A DNA stretch of 10,406 nucleotides from Gemmatimonadota bacterium (GTDB taxonomy: Bacteria > Gemmatimonadota > Gemmatimonadetes > Gemmatimonadales > GWC2-71-9): the NCBI GenBank assembly GCA_003220855.1, contig QHTP01000238.1:1-10406 (forward strand). Reading direction: 5' to 3'. Numbering within the stretch: the first letter of the stretch is position 1; every line of letters begins with the position of its first letter. The position numbers and the translations under genes are program-made. Below are positions 1 through 6,868 of the stretch, one piece after another. Below the pieces are notes generated by a model, which saw only the letters and a program-made list of their open reading frames with translations, ran no database searches and was not told the origin of the DNA.

Positions 1-211
1 CCGCGCGGCGCAGCACCAGCGTCCGGCACGCGCGCAGCTCCGCCTCCGGAGCCGAACCCGACCAAGCTTGGTGCCAGGCCCAGCCCGCGAAGGGCGAGGC
101 AAGAGAGTGCTCTCGCAACCGCTCCCATTCGGAGGGGAGCTCAGCGAGCGCATCGCGGAGCGGCACGCTCGCGACCGTGGCCGCGCGGCGGTCCAAGGTC
201 AGCGCGCCCAT
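1..211 (-). CDS. GNAT-like (CelD/BcsL/FemAB-type) protein, N-terminus only
   Basis: This is the start of a minus-strand gene that runs off the left edge; 70 codons are visible. The translation begins MGALTLDRRAA and contains LPSEWERL followed by ASPFAGWAWHQAW. A W-x-x-L segment followed by a 'SPF...W...W' segment is typical of the N-terminus of the CelD/BcsL-like GNAT acetyltransferases found in exopolysaccharide and cellulose loci, which are related to FemAB peptidyl- or acyl-transferases. The acyl-CoA site would lie in the missing part, so function is inferred from this short motif and from the neighbours. ATG at 211 was chosen as the first ATG in frame. The frame stays open upstream of it to at least about position 270, and only a weak purine run (CAGGG) precedes the ATG, so a longer protein from an alternative start is possible. 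It is the last visible member of the minus-strand polysaccharide run, 150 bases after the flippase stop. Confidence 0.6.
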   Translation of the reverse strand, partial: MGALTLDRRAATVASVPLRDALAELPSEWERLREHSLASPFAGWAWHQAWSGSAPEAELRACRTLVLRRA

Positions 212-278
212 AGTGCAGGGGCCCTGAGGACGCCACTCCGGTGACGCGCGGTGTTCAACATGAGCATGGTTCTGCCTG

Positions 279-294
279 TGCACGGGTCGGGCCG
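279..294 (-). promoter_or_regulatory. possible sigma-54 (-24/-12) element ahead of the GNAT gene
   Basis: On the minus strand the sequence reads CGGCCCGACCCGTGCA. It has GG (292-293), exactly ten bases, then GC (280-281), and matches 9 of 12 fixed positions of the TGGCACG-N4-TTGCW consensus. It lacks one T of the TTGC block. The predicted start would be near 268, giving a leader of about 57 bases to the ATG at 211. GG-N10-GC arises often by chance in DNA this GC-rich, so this is the least secure of the three candidates. It is of interest mainly because the locus encodes a sigma-54 activator. Confidence 0.2.
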
Positions 295-361
295 GGACGA
301 CGGCCGCCGGCGGAGGCCCCCGACGTGGCGCCACCGCAACACCGCTGCGCCGGTCCGTCCC

Positions 362-1879
362 CTACTTGGTGACGGATTCGGGCTGCAGGCGTTGTCTCAG
401 CACAATCAACAATTGCCCTCGGTTGCGAACGAGCCGCCGGATCGCCAGCCGGTCGTCGACGGACAGCACGCCGATGTGCCACAGGACGCCCGCGTAGCCT
501 ACCAGGAGCAGCAGGCGCACCGCGACGGACGCCCATAACGGAAGTGGCGGCAGGGCGATCCCGACCAGGCACGTCGCGACGGCGACCAGGAGGACGCGCA
601 TTACAGGCCCCCAGCGATAATGCACCGGCCAGAGGCGCTGCGAGAACCCGTACACGGCCCATTCGCGGACTGCAAACGATGCGGCCGTGGCGATCGCAGC
701 GCCCAGGCCGAAGAGGCGAGGGATCAACAGCGCATAGCCGGCGAGGGCCACGATGGCACCTATCCAGTTCGCCAGCGTCTGGAACTCGGTCCGCTCGCGC
801 ACCTGGATGCCGATGTCGTGCATGCTGCTCCACGACTGCAGCAGGTAAGCGATCAGGATAATCGGCACCAGGTCGCGGGCCGGGAGGAAGGCCGGCGCCG
901 CCATGACGCGGAGCAAGTCCCCAACGAACAACGTGATGCACACGGCGCCGGTCAGGACCACGAGGTTGAAGTAAATGAAGCCGCGGGCGTACAGCTCATC
1001 CCGGTCGGCGCGCTTCGCGATCTCGAACCGTGCGGGCTCCCACACCATCGAGAACGGTACCTCACCGATCATAGCAAGGAGGAACCCGAACGTGTACGCC
1101 AGGCCGTACAGGCCTACGGCGCCCACGTCCGACACGCGCCCGAGGAAGTAGCGGTCCCCGAACGTGAGAATGAATGTGGCCACCTGAGTCCACACGAACG
1201 GCACGCCGAAGCGGAGGAGATCTCGGGCCGCACGTCCGGAGAAGCGGACGCCGATTTGGTTCACGAGGTACGCCGCGAGGCCGGTGCCCGTGAGCCCGTT
1301 GACGATGAGGGTGCTCATGACGACGCCTTTGGCCCCGAGACCCAGATGCACCACGAACAAGACGTTCAAGGCGACCTGCAGGAGCAGCTTGCAGGTCATG
1401 ATCGTTACGTAGACGGTCGATCGATCGAGCAGGCGAAGATACGCGACCGGGACGAGCAGCATGCCGTCGCAGGCCATGCCTAGGGCGGCGATGCGCACCA
1501 GCGTCGTGTTCTGTACGCCCCCGAGCGTGGCTTGGGCGATGCCTGGGGCGAGTGCGTACATCACGCCCGTTGCCACGCCGTAGGTGGTGAGGAGCAGGAC
1601 CAGTGCCGTGGATAGCAGCGCCTGGCGCTCCTCGGCCGTCTCCGCTTTGTGGTAGAACCGAAAAATCCCCGCACCCAAACGCGAGCCCGCGGCGATCGAC
1701 GCCACCTCGAGCACCATCTGGATGAGCTGGAGCACGCCGTAGCCGGCTGGGGTGAGGTAGCGCGTGTAGACCGGCAGCATGACGAGCCCTACGACCCTGC
1801 TCAGCATGATGCCGGCCGCATACACGAGGCCGTGGCGGCCAATGCGGCTCATCTTGAAGGGCGTAGCAGTCGTCGCCAT
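362..1879 (-). CDS. Wzx-like oligosaccharide/lipopolysaccharide flippase (MOP superfamily)
   Basis: This gene encodes a 505-residue, highly hydrophobic protein with the usual length and layout of a polysaccharide-repeat flippase (about 12 to 14 membrane helices). It would move undecaprenyl-diphosphate-linked oligosaccharide across the inner membrane. The N-terminal signature is clear: a first helix (about residues 18-38, VYAAGIMLSRVVGLVMLPVY) followed by TRYLTPAGYGVLQL, as in family members with 'R.LtpaeYG'. A hydrophilic gap follows, with alternating hydrophobic segments to the C-terminus. I start at ATG 1879 (MATTATPFKMSRIG). The frame is open to a TTG at 1900, and another ATG lies at 1852; none has a convincing ribosome site, so the start is uncertain by up to about 9 residues either way. 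The gene follows the acyltransferase after about 130 non-coding bases. Its GC content is uneven (55-68% in blocks I counted). The substrate cannot be told from sequence. Confidence 0.88.
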   Translation of the reverse strand: MATTATPFKMSRIGRHGLVYAAGIMLSRVVGLVMLPVYTRYLTPAGYGVLQLIQMVLEVASIAAGSRLGAGIFRFYHKAETAEERQALLSTALVLLLTTYGVATGVMYALAPGIAQATLGGVQNTTLVRIAALGMACDGMLLVPVAYLRLLDRSTVYVTIMTCKLLLQVALNVLFVVHLGLGAKGVVMSTLIVNGLTGTGLAAYLVNQIGVRFSGRAARDLLRFGVPFVWTQVATFILTFGDRYFLGRVSDVGAVGLYGLAYTFGFLLAMIGEVPFSMVWEPARFEIAKRADRDELYARGFIYFNLVVLTGAVCITLFVGDLLRVMAAPAFLPARDLVPIILIAYLLQSWSSMHDIGIQVRERTEFQTLANWIGAIVALAGYALLIPRLFGLGAAIATAASFAVREWAVYGFSQRLWPVHYRWGPVMRVLLVAVATCLVGIALPPLPLWASVAVRLLLLVGYAGVLWHIGVLSVDDRLAIRRLVRNRGQLLIVLRQRLQPESVTK

Positions 1880-2011
1880 CAGGCCCGCGACGGCGTGCAA
1901 AAGCCGGACTCGCCAGCGTCCACCACGTTGCGCCTGGACCTCATCTCACAGGGCGACGCGCCTGTGGCGTCGATGCAACAGCCCAGAGCTACCGGCACCG
2001 GCTCGACGCGT

Positions 2012-3214
2012 TCACACGCTAGCCTTCGACGATCTCTGCAGTTCCTGTGCAAACGATAACCGGTCTTTGAGTCGGAGGAACGGCCGTTCGACGAGCTTGT
2101 ACGAGGCCAGAGCGAAGAGAACCGCCAGACACAAATTGACTGGGAAGGCATTCCACACGGCAGCACCGTCCCGGTTGAGAAAGGGCTGCTGCCACAGATA
2201 GAGCGAATAACTCAGCACACCGACGAACGCCATCGGCCGCCAGTCGAGCAAGCGTCCTACCCAACCGGTGGCGTGGCGCATGGAGTAGTCAATCGACATA
2301 GCGATGCCGAGGTTCATGATCGGCTGCGCCATCACGAAGGAGACGCGTGGATGGTCTCGGGCGAGGTCGCCGAGGAGCGCCACGAGTGGGACCAACCAAA
2401 AGTAGGGCGACTCCAGAATCCGTCGGTACCACCAGCGCCCCCACAGCCAGTCTCGCCCGATGGCGAGGATACAACCAGCGGCGAGCGGATCAGCAATCGT
2501 TGGGAAGATCTCGCCGATACCGCCACGCCAGCCCGGTGCGAAATACCAAACGAACACGCGGACGAGCGGACTCAAAAGAATCACGGCGGCGGCCACCCGC
2601 GCACCCGCTGCTACGCCCAACAGCGCGAGTACAGCGGGCCAGAGGAGATAGAACTGCTCTTCGACGGAAAGCGACCACAGATGGCCGACGTACCAAGAGC
2701 GATGCGGATTGAAGTTGCTCGTGTAAGTAGTCGCAAACAGCAAGTCGTGGGGATTGAGGCCGATCAAGAAGCGGAGGCTCAGGACCGCGATGACCCCCAT
2801 GAAGACGTAGGCAGCTGGGAAGATTCTGAACACGCGACGGAGATAGAACTGTCGGAGCGAGATCGAGCCGGTCTTGGTGCGTTCTCGTAGTAGCAGATCG
2901 GTGATGAGAAATCCGGAGATGACGAAAAAGATCCGGACGCCAAAGTTTCCGAACTGTCCGAGAGAGTCGAGCGACCGCGGATAATTTCGCGTGCCGCTCA
3001 GGTGGCCCAGGAGCACTAGTGCAATGGAAATGGCGCGCAGCCCGTCGAGCGTCGGGATACGGCCCTTGCTCGGCGACCCTCGCCGGTCGATCAGACGCGA
3101 TTCGCTCTCGAGCGTGTCGCGGGAATCGCCGCTACGGCGCAAACCTGTCACCTCGCCGGGGAACTCACCGAGTACCCGGCCCGGCGCGCCGTGACTGTCG
3201 ACTTGGTGTTGCAT
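2012..3214 (-). CDS. acyltransferase 3 family membrane protein (OafA/YrhL-type), glycan-modifying
   Basis: This is a 400-residue integral membrane acyltransferase that probably transfers an acyl group (often acetyl) to a sugar of the exported glycan. Family landmarks appear in order. RIPTLDGLRAISIALVLLGH (residues 52-71) carries the conserved Asp, Arg and His of the first helix. FFVISGFLIT is at 96-105, HLWSLSVEEQFYLLWP at 179-194, SYSLYLWQQP at 335-344 and YKLVERPF at 372-379. No extracellular SGNH domain follows, so it is the short single-domain form. The first 50 residues are hydrophilic and outside the family core. ATG 3214 has only a weak purine stretch ahead of it, and a later start is possible. 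GC falls to 31-33 of 60 bases in 2641-2760, against 44-45 of 60 in the kinase genes, which suggests a gene acquired separately from its neighbours. The acyl donor and target sugar are unknown. Confidence 0.9.
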   Translation of the reverse strand: MQHQVDSHGAPGRVLGEFPGEVTGLRRSGDSRDTLESESRLIDRRGSPSKGRIPTLDGLRAISIALVLLGHLSGTRNYPRSLDSLGQFGNFGVRIFFVISGFLITDLLLRERTKTGSISLRQFYLRRVFRIFPAAYVFMGVIAVLSLRFLIGLNPHDLLFATTYTSNFNPHRSWYVGHLWSLSVEEQFYLLWPAVLALLGVAAGARVAAAVILLSPLVRVFVWYFAPGWRGGIGEIFPTIADPLAAGCILAIGRDWLWGRWWYRRILESPYFWLVPLVALLGDLARDHPRVSFVMAQPIMNLGIAMSIDYSMRHATGWVGRLLDWRPMAFVGVLSYSLYLWQQPFLNRDGAAVWNAFPVNLCLAVLFALASYKLVERPFLRLKDRLSFAQELQRSSKASV

Positions 3215-3265
3215 GACCGTCCGGGGAGAGACGACGGCGGCGCTGGCCTCGCCTAGCTGGAGCGC

Positions 3266-3290
3266 CGGCGCCTTGCGCTACCAGGCGCCG
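3266..3290 (-). other. GC hairpin straddling the sugar-transferase stop codon
   Basis: Two copies of GGCGCC (3267-3272 and 3284-3289) separated by 11 bases can form a 7-bp stem with the flanking C and G. The TAG stop of the sugar transferase (3278-3280) lies in the loop. No T-run follows on the minus strand, so it does not look like an intrinsic terminator. It could attenuate transcription or slow 3'-end decay between the sugar transferase and the acyltransferase, or be chance in GC-rich DNA. Confidence 0.25.
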
Positions 3291-4009
3291 CGGCGACGCA
3301 GCATCACCGGGAGCGTGCGGGCCATGATCCTGAGATCTTCGAGCGTCGACTGACGGCGGATGTACTCGAGATCGTACCGCACCTTACAACGCACGTCATC
3401 CACCGAGGTGTCATAGCCCTGATTGACCTGCGCCCAGCCTGTGATGCCGGGGCGAACGCGCTGGCGCCGCTGGTAGCCTTCGATCTGCTCCCGCAGATAC
3501 ACGAAGATGGTCGGCTGCTCCGGCCGCGGACCCACGATGTTCATGTCGCCCTTCAGCACGTTGAAGAGCTGAGGCAGCTCGTCGAGCCGAAACTTGCGCA
3601 GCACCTGGCCGAGCGGTGTGACGCGCGCGTCCTCGGGCTGAGCCCACACTTCCGACTTCGTCTCGTCGGCCGGGCGCATCGTGCGGAACTTGTACATCGT
3701 GAAGGGCGAACCGCCCAGGTCCGTGTGGCGCCGCGTGTTCCCCCCGGCTCCCGAGAGCGCCCGGCGGTCCAAGCCGACGCGCGTCTGGGTGAACAAGACG
3801 GGTCCGCGCGACGTCAGCTTGATCAACGCGGCGATCACAAGCATCAGCGGGAAGGCCACGACCAGGCCGACCGCGGCGACGACGATATTCAGGGCCCGGC
3901 GCGCGATGCGCTCGCGGTCGATCGCACCGAACGGCACTCGGTGCGCCAACGCGATCGTCGCGTGGCGGGGGGGTCGGAGTTCCAGAGTGGTGCTCATGGC
4001 CTCAGTCAT
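3278..4009 (-). CDS. undecaprenyl-phosphate sugar phosphotransferase, short monotopic form
   Basis: This 243-residue enzyme should transfer a sugar-1-phosphate from a UDP-sugar to undecaprenyl phosphate, the first membrane step of polysaccharide repeat assembly, at the cytoplasmic face. It has one N-terminal hydrophobic segment (about 41-63) with a central Pro (P54), as in the re-entrant helix of PglC-like enzymes. The bacterial sugar transferase core follows: RGPVLFTQTRVG (68-79), FTMYKFRTM (103-111), KFRLDELPQLFNVLKGDMN (139-157) with the catalytic Asp-Glu pair D143-E144, IVGPRPE (158-164), and RVRPGITGWAQVN (184-196). The multi-helix N-terminal half of WbaP/WcaJ proteins is absent. A long open frame continues upstream, but it is a shadow of the kinase gene. 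ATG 4009 was chosen because GGA precedes it by about 8 bases; ATG 3997 is the alternative (239 residues). It lies 110 bases after the histidine kinase. Sugar specificity is not readable. Confidence 0.92.
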   Translation of the reverse strand: MTEAMSTTLELRPPRHATIALAHRVPFGAIDRERIARRALNIVVAAVGLVVAFPLMLVIAALIKLTSRGPVLFTQTRVGLDRRALSGAGGNTRRHTDLGGSPFTMYKFRTMRPADETKSEVWAQPEDARVTPLGQVLRKFRLDELPQLFNVLKGDMNIVGPRPEQPTIFVYLREQIEGYQRRQRVRPGITGWAQVNQGYDTSVDDVRCKVRYDLEYIRRQSTLEDLRIMARTLPVMLRRRGAW

Positions 4010-4119
4010 TCGCAAAGTCCGTGCGCGGGCGCGCCCCAGCACGGTTGTGAGTCTCCGTGTGCACGTCATATGGCGACGTGGCGTCGTGTGTTGAGCGGCT
4101 GCCACGGGGCACTGCGACG

Positions 4120-4956
4120 TCAAGCGGCCGCGCTGCTGCCCACGGGGGCGTCCACTTCGAAGTAGAAGCGGGTGCCCCACTGCGGGCGGGTTTCGATCTG
4201 CAATTCGGACCCCATGGCCCGCACCAACTTGCGGCAGATGGTGAGCCCGAGCCCCGAGCTGGAGAAATGCTCGCGCTGAGTCGCCGGGGGCCGCCGCACG
4301 GGCTGATACAGCGTGCGCAGCCGCGCGGTGTCGATGCCGTTCCCGGTGTCTCGCACCGAGAACTCGAGGCGCCGCGTGCCGACCGGCAACGCCGCGATCT
4401 CCACGAAGCCCGTGTCGGTGAACTTGACCGCGTTGGTGGCCAGGTTGAGCAGCACGCGCGACAGCGCGCGCTCGTGTCCGGTGCGCCGTTCGGGTACGGG
4501 ATGCACCAGACGGACCTCGAGGTGCTTCTCCTCCGCGATGGGAAGGATCATGCTCCGGACGGACCCGAAGACTTCCACAACGGAGAACGGAGCCGGGGCA
4601 CGGTCGACGAGGCGCTGCCCGCCCCGGGCGAGCTCGAGCACGTCGCTCGCCGTGGCGCACAGGCACAGCGCGGCACTGTAGATCAGCCCCAGCTGCCTGG
4701 TCTGCTCCGGCGTGACCGGTCCGCCCTGACCCTGTTGCAACGCTTCCGCCAGAAACAGCACCGACGTGAGGGGTGAGCGCAGGTCATGCGCCAGCTCCAC
4801 CACGAGATCCAGCCCGTGCGGGCCCGACAAACACGCCGCGAGATCGGGCGGCTCGGGCTCGGACGTCGGCTCGGGCTCGGGTAAGCGGTCCGTGACCTCC
4901 GCGATCGCGGTCGCCACGGTGGGCCAATCGAGCCGCTCGGCGGTATTCGTTCTCAT
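4120..4956 (-). CDS. soluble sensor histidine kinase without input domain
   Basis: This 278-residue protein is a complete kinase core with no membrane helix and no recognisable PAS, GAF or other sensor domain. The H-box ELAHDLRSPL (54-63) places the phosphorylated His at H57. The ATPase domain shows LLNLATNAVKFT (169-180, N175), DTGNGI (203-208) and GLGLTI (235-240). The first 50 residues are hydrophilic and include a Pro/Glu repeat (PEPEPTSEPEPP, 26-37), encoded by a short imperfect DNA repeat around 4850-4885. Its ATG overlaps the TGA of the response regulator in an ATGA arrangement, with AAGG (4964-4967) 7 bases ahead, so the two are translationally coupled. It most likely phosphorylates and dephosphorylates that regulator. 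Because it has no sensor, its signal must come from a partner protein or metabolite. It is not PrsK, which has a long membrane N-terminus. Confidence 0.92.
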   Translation of the reverse strand: MRTNTAERLDWPTVATAIAEVTDRLPEPEPTSEPEPPDLAACLSGPHGLDLVVELAHDLRSPLTSVLFLAEALQQGQGGPVTPEQTRQLGLIYSAALCLCATASDVLELARGGQRLVDRAPAPFSVVEVFGSVRSMILPIAEEKHLEVRLVHPVPERRTGHERALSRVLLNLATNAVKFTDTGFVEIAALPVGTRRLEFSVRDTGNGIDTARLRTLYQPVRRPPATQREHFSSSGLGLTICRKLVRAMGSELQIETRPQWGTRFYFEVDAPVGSSAAA

Positions 4957-6572
4957 GCGGTCGCCTTGTGGGCGGTCGCATCGGCGGTCACGGCGTCCAT
5001 CGGCTCTGCCAGCTCCGAGGACTCCGCGGCCGAGTCGGGCTCACGCTCGACCACCCAGCCCGCCGTCGGACTACGCTGCAGGCCGTGACGCTCCATGAGC
5101 CGGTACAGCGTGGTCCGATCGACTCCGGCGATGCGCGCCGCCTTGGACATGTTGCCGCTCGCCCGGTTGACCAGCCAGGTGAGATACTGGCGCTCGAACT
5201 GGGCGATCACGCGATCGCGGGCGGCGTGATAGCTCTCTTCGAGCAACGTCGAGATGAGCGAAGCCGGATTCGAGCCCGCCGCCGGCGTCGACTCACCGGT
5301 GAGCTGCAGGTCCTCGGGGCGGATCTCCGCGCCCGGCTCGACAACGACGGCCACATGCTCGATCACGTTCTGCAGCTCGCGCACGTTACCCCGCCACGAA
5401 TGGCCGCACAGCGTGCGCAGCGCCGCGTCCGTGAGGCGCGGGAACGGTGCGCCCTTCCGGCGGTGCCGCACCCAGTACGTCGACAGGAAGTAGTCGGCGA
5501 GCAGGGGGATGTCCTCGGGGCGCTCGCGCAGCGCCGGGACGTGAATCGGGACGACCTTCAGGCGGTAGTAGAGGTCTTCCCGCATCTCGTTCGCCTCAAC
5601 GGCCGCTTCGGGGTCGCCATTGGTCGCGGCCATGAAGCGCACGTTCACGACGGCGTCCGTCGTCTCGCTGCCCACGCGCCGCACGACGCCGTCCTGGATC
5701 ACCCGCAGCAGCTTCGCCTGGATCGGCTTCGGCATCTCGATCAGCTCGTCGAGGAACAACGTGCCACCGTTGGCGGCTTCGAGCAGGCCGGGTTTGTCGC
5801 GCACCGCGCCCGTGAACGCGCCCTTGCGATGGCCGAACATCTCGGACTCGAGCAGGCCCTCGGGCAGGGCGGCGCAGTTCACGGCGATGAACGGCCGGCT
5901 GGAGCGACGGCTGTGGTGATGGATGAACTGCGCGATCATTTCCTTGCCGCTGCCGCTCTCTCCCGTGATGAACACGGACGCGTCGGTCGGCGCCACCTTG
6001 CGGGCCAGTTCGATCGCCCGCCGGAACGACGGCGCGGTGCCGAGCAGCGTGATCTTGTCCGAATGGACCTGCAGCTGATCCAGCGTATCCCGCTGTTCGC
6101 GCGTCTCGCGCGCAACCAACAGGGTGTGAACCGCTCGCCCGATCAGCACCTGCAGGTGCGAAGCGGAAAAGGGCTTGGGTAAGTAGTCGAACGCCCCCTG
6201 GCGCAGCGCCTCGACGCTCGACTCGACGCTGGGATTGCCCGTCATCACGATGACCATCGTGTCGTGATTGGTCCCCAGCGCGGTGCGCAACAGGGTGAGA
6301 CCATCGACCTGCGACATGTACAGGTCTACGATCACGAGGTCGAATGCGCGGCGCTTCAGCAGGTCGAGGGCTTCCTGCCCCCGGCTGCAGACGGTCACGT
6401 CGTACCCTTCGTGGCGCAGAACCGCCGCGCAGCTCTCTCGCAGCGTGTGTTCGTCATCGACCACCAGAATCCGCACGCGAGCCTTCGCCTCCGGCCCGAT
6501 GGCGAGCATGGCCGACGGCTCCCGTCCCTCGACGGAGGGGCTCACGCCGTCCTGAGCAAGCGGTATGGACAT
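4953..6572 (-). CDS. sigma-54-dependent response regulator (REC-AAA+-Fis HTH)
   Basis: This 539-residue NtrC-type activator should bind enhancer DNA and drive sigma-54 promoters after phosphorylation. The receiver (33-150) is intact, with the D39/D40 pair, phospho-acceptor D83, T111 and K133. The AAA+ domain has Walker A GESGSGKE (204-211), an intact GAFTGA sigma-54 contact loop (251-256) and Walker B TLFLDE (271-276). It also has the arginine-finger region MREDLYYRL (330-338) and the HSWRGNVREL segment (391-400). A Fis-type helix-turn-helix lies at about 469-496 (GNMSKAARIAGVDRTTLYRL). A hydrophilic tail of about 40 residues follows. The ATG at 6572 has GAGGA at 6581-6585, 8 bases away. The gene opens the minus-strand run and is divergent from the BY-kinase gene, so it probably governs this polysaccharide locus. 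The layout resembles PrsR of exosortase systems, but nothing here links it specifically to PEP-CTERM sorting. Confidence 0.95.
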   Translation of the reverse strand: MSIPLAQDGVSPSVEGREPSAMLAIGPEAKARVRILVVDDEHTLRESCAAVLRHEGYDVTVCSRGQEALDLLKRRAFDLVIVDLYMSQVDGLTLLRTALGTNHDTMVIVMTGNPSVESSVEALRQGAFDYLPKPFSASHLQVLIGRAVHTLLVARETREQRDTLDQLQVHSDKITLLGTAPSFRRAIELARKVAPTDASVFITGESGSGKEMIAQFIHHHSRRSSRPFIAVNCAALPEGLLESEMFGHRKGAFTGAVRDKPGLLEAANGGTLFLDELIEMPKPIQAKLLRVIQDGVVRRVGSETTDAVVNVRFMAATNGDPEAAVEANEMREDLYYRLKVVPIHVPALRERPEDIPLLADYFLSTYWVRHRRKGAPFPRLTDAALRTLCGHSWRGNVRELQNVIEHVAVVVEPGAEIRPEDLQLTGESTPAAGSNPASLISTLLEESYHAARDRVIAQFERQYLTWLVNRASGNMSKAARIAGVDRTTLYRLMERHGLQRSPTAGWVVEREPDSAAESSELAEPMDAVTADATAHKATA

Positions 6573-6580
6573 CGGAGTCG

Positions 6581-6585
6581 TCCTC
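6581..6585 (-). promoter_or_regulatory. ribosome binding site of the sigma-54 regulator
   Basis: GAGGA on the minus strand lies 8 bases before ATG 6572. It supports that start over the in-frame ATG at residue 22. Confidence 0.7.
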
Positions 6586-6627
6586 GATTTCCGGTTGACC
6601 CCCCCCTACGCAGGGTTCGGGCCAACC

Positions 6628-6669
6628 TGTCGCGAGGGTGCAGCGGCACGGATTCTCCGCACCGCGACA
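6628..6669. promoter_or_regulatory. inverted repeat with GGTGC/GCACC arms in the divergent region
   Basis: TGTCGC (6628-6633) pairs with GCGACA (6664-6669), and inside it GGTGC (6637-6641) pairs with GCACC (6659-6663). One GAG bulge sits in the left arm and 17 bases separate the inner arms. It lies 56-97 bases upstream of the regulator ATG. It shares its GGTGC arms with the second dyad cluster at 6712-6748, so it may be a second binding site, for instance for autoregulation. An RNA hairpin in the regulator's leader is the alternative. Confidence 0.35.
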
Positions 6670-6711
6670 ACGAAATCGGCCCGTCGGCCGTCCCCGCGGA
6701 GAGCCGGACTC

Positions 6712-6748
6712 GCACCAAGGTGCATCCGGCCAGGGGATGCGGTGCACC
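6712..6748. promoter_or_regulatory. candidate enhancer: paired GGTGC palindromes
   Basis: GCACC-AA-GGTGC (6712-6723) is a perfect 5-bp dyad. GGTGCACC (6741-6748) is a perfect 8-base palindrome using the same word. A further GCATCC/GGATGC pair (6722-6727 and 6735-6740) lies between them. The two centres are 27 bases apart and lie about 95 and 68 bases upstream of the start predicted from the -24/-12 element at 6787-6802. That is the usual range for enhancers of sigma-54 activators. Binding by the adjacent regulator is inference. Confidence 0.4.
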
Positions 6749-6786
6749 GATTTGCGGCATGGGGATGGTGTGGGCGGCGTGCCGCG

Positions 6787-6802
6787 CGGTATCGGACTTG
6801 CC
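6787..6802 (+). promoter_or_regulatory. candidate sigma-54 (-24/-12) promoter of the BY-kinase gene
   Basis: The sequence CGGTATCGGACTTGCC has GG at 6788-6789 and TTGC at 6798-6801, with the obligatory ten bases between GG and GC. It matches 7 of 12 fixed positions of the TGGCACG-N4-TTGCW consensus; the -12 half is good and the -24 half weak. The predicted start is near 6813, leaving a leader of about 56 bases. Support comes from context: the divergent neighbour is a sigma-54 activator and dyad sites lie upstream. A 6-bp GC hairpin (6810-6825) sits at the start of the predicted leader. Confidence 0.35.
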
Positions 6803-6852
6803 ACAGGGAGGCGCGACGCCGCGCCCACCGGGCGCAGCCCCGCCAACACAGT

Positions 6853-6857
6853 GGAGG
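6853..6857 (+). promoter_or_regulatory. ribosome binding site of the BY-kinase gene
   Basis: GGAGG lies 11 bases before ATG 6869. The spacing is slightly long, but this is the only strong site near the start. It decides against the upstream in-frame ATG at 6638, whose extra 77 residues are Arg/Gly-rich and unlike any Wzz N-terminus. Confidence 0.75.
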
Positions 6858-6868
6858 TACGCGTTCCG

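Noticed and set aside
620..1483. 287-codon plus-strand frame over the flippase gene
   Set aside because: It is antisense to a well-supported membrane protein. Its composition is rich in Glu, His and Arg with no domain signature.
4010..4666. Upstream extension of the sugar transferase frame into the kinase gene
   Set aside because: The added residues are an Arg-rich shadow of the kinase coding sequence. The family domain begins after ATG 4009 and the kinase frame has all its motifs.
4968..6182. 404-codon open frame on the plus strand opposite the sigma-54 regulator
   Set aside because: It lies entirely antisense to a gene with every family motif. Its translation is Arg/His/Gly-rich with no recognisable domain, a common artefact of high-GC DNA.
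4120..6572. PrsK/PrsR pair of an exosortase (PEP-CTERM) system
   Set aside because: The regulator type fits, but the kinase lacks PrsK's membrane N-terminus, and no exosortase or PEP-CTERM protein is in the window.
6595..6630. TTGACC as a -35 box on the plus strand
   Set aside because: No -10-like sequence occurs 16-18 bases downstream, and it is about 270 bases from the start codon.
6701..6719. Minus-strand GG-N10-GC element that could be a sigma-54 promoter for the regulator
   Set aside because: It lacks the TT before GC and has a poor -24 half. It overlaps the GGTGC dyad, which explains the bases better.
6638..6868. 77-residue N-terminal extension of the BY-kinase
   Set aside because: The extension has no ribosome site and no family similarity. 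GGAGG precedes ATG 6869, and the hydrophilic tail plus TM1 layout is normal from there.
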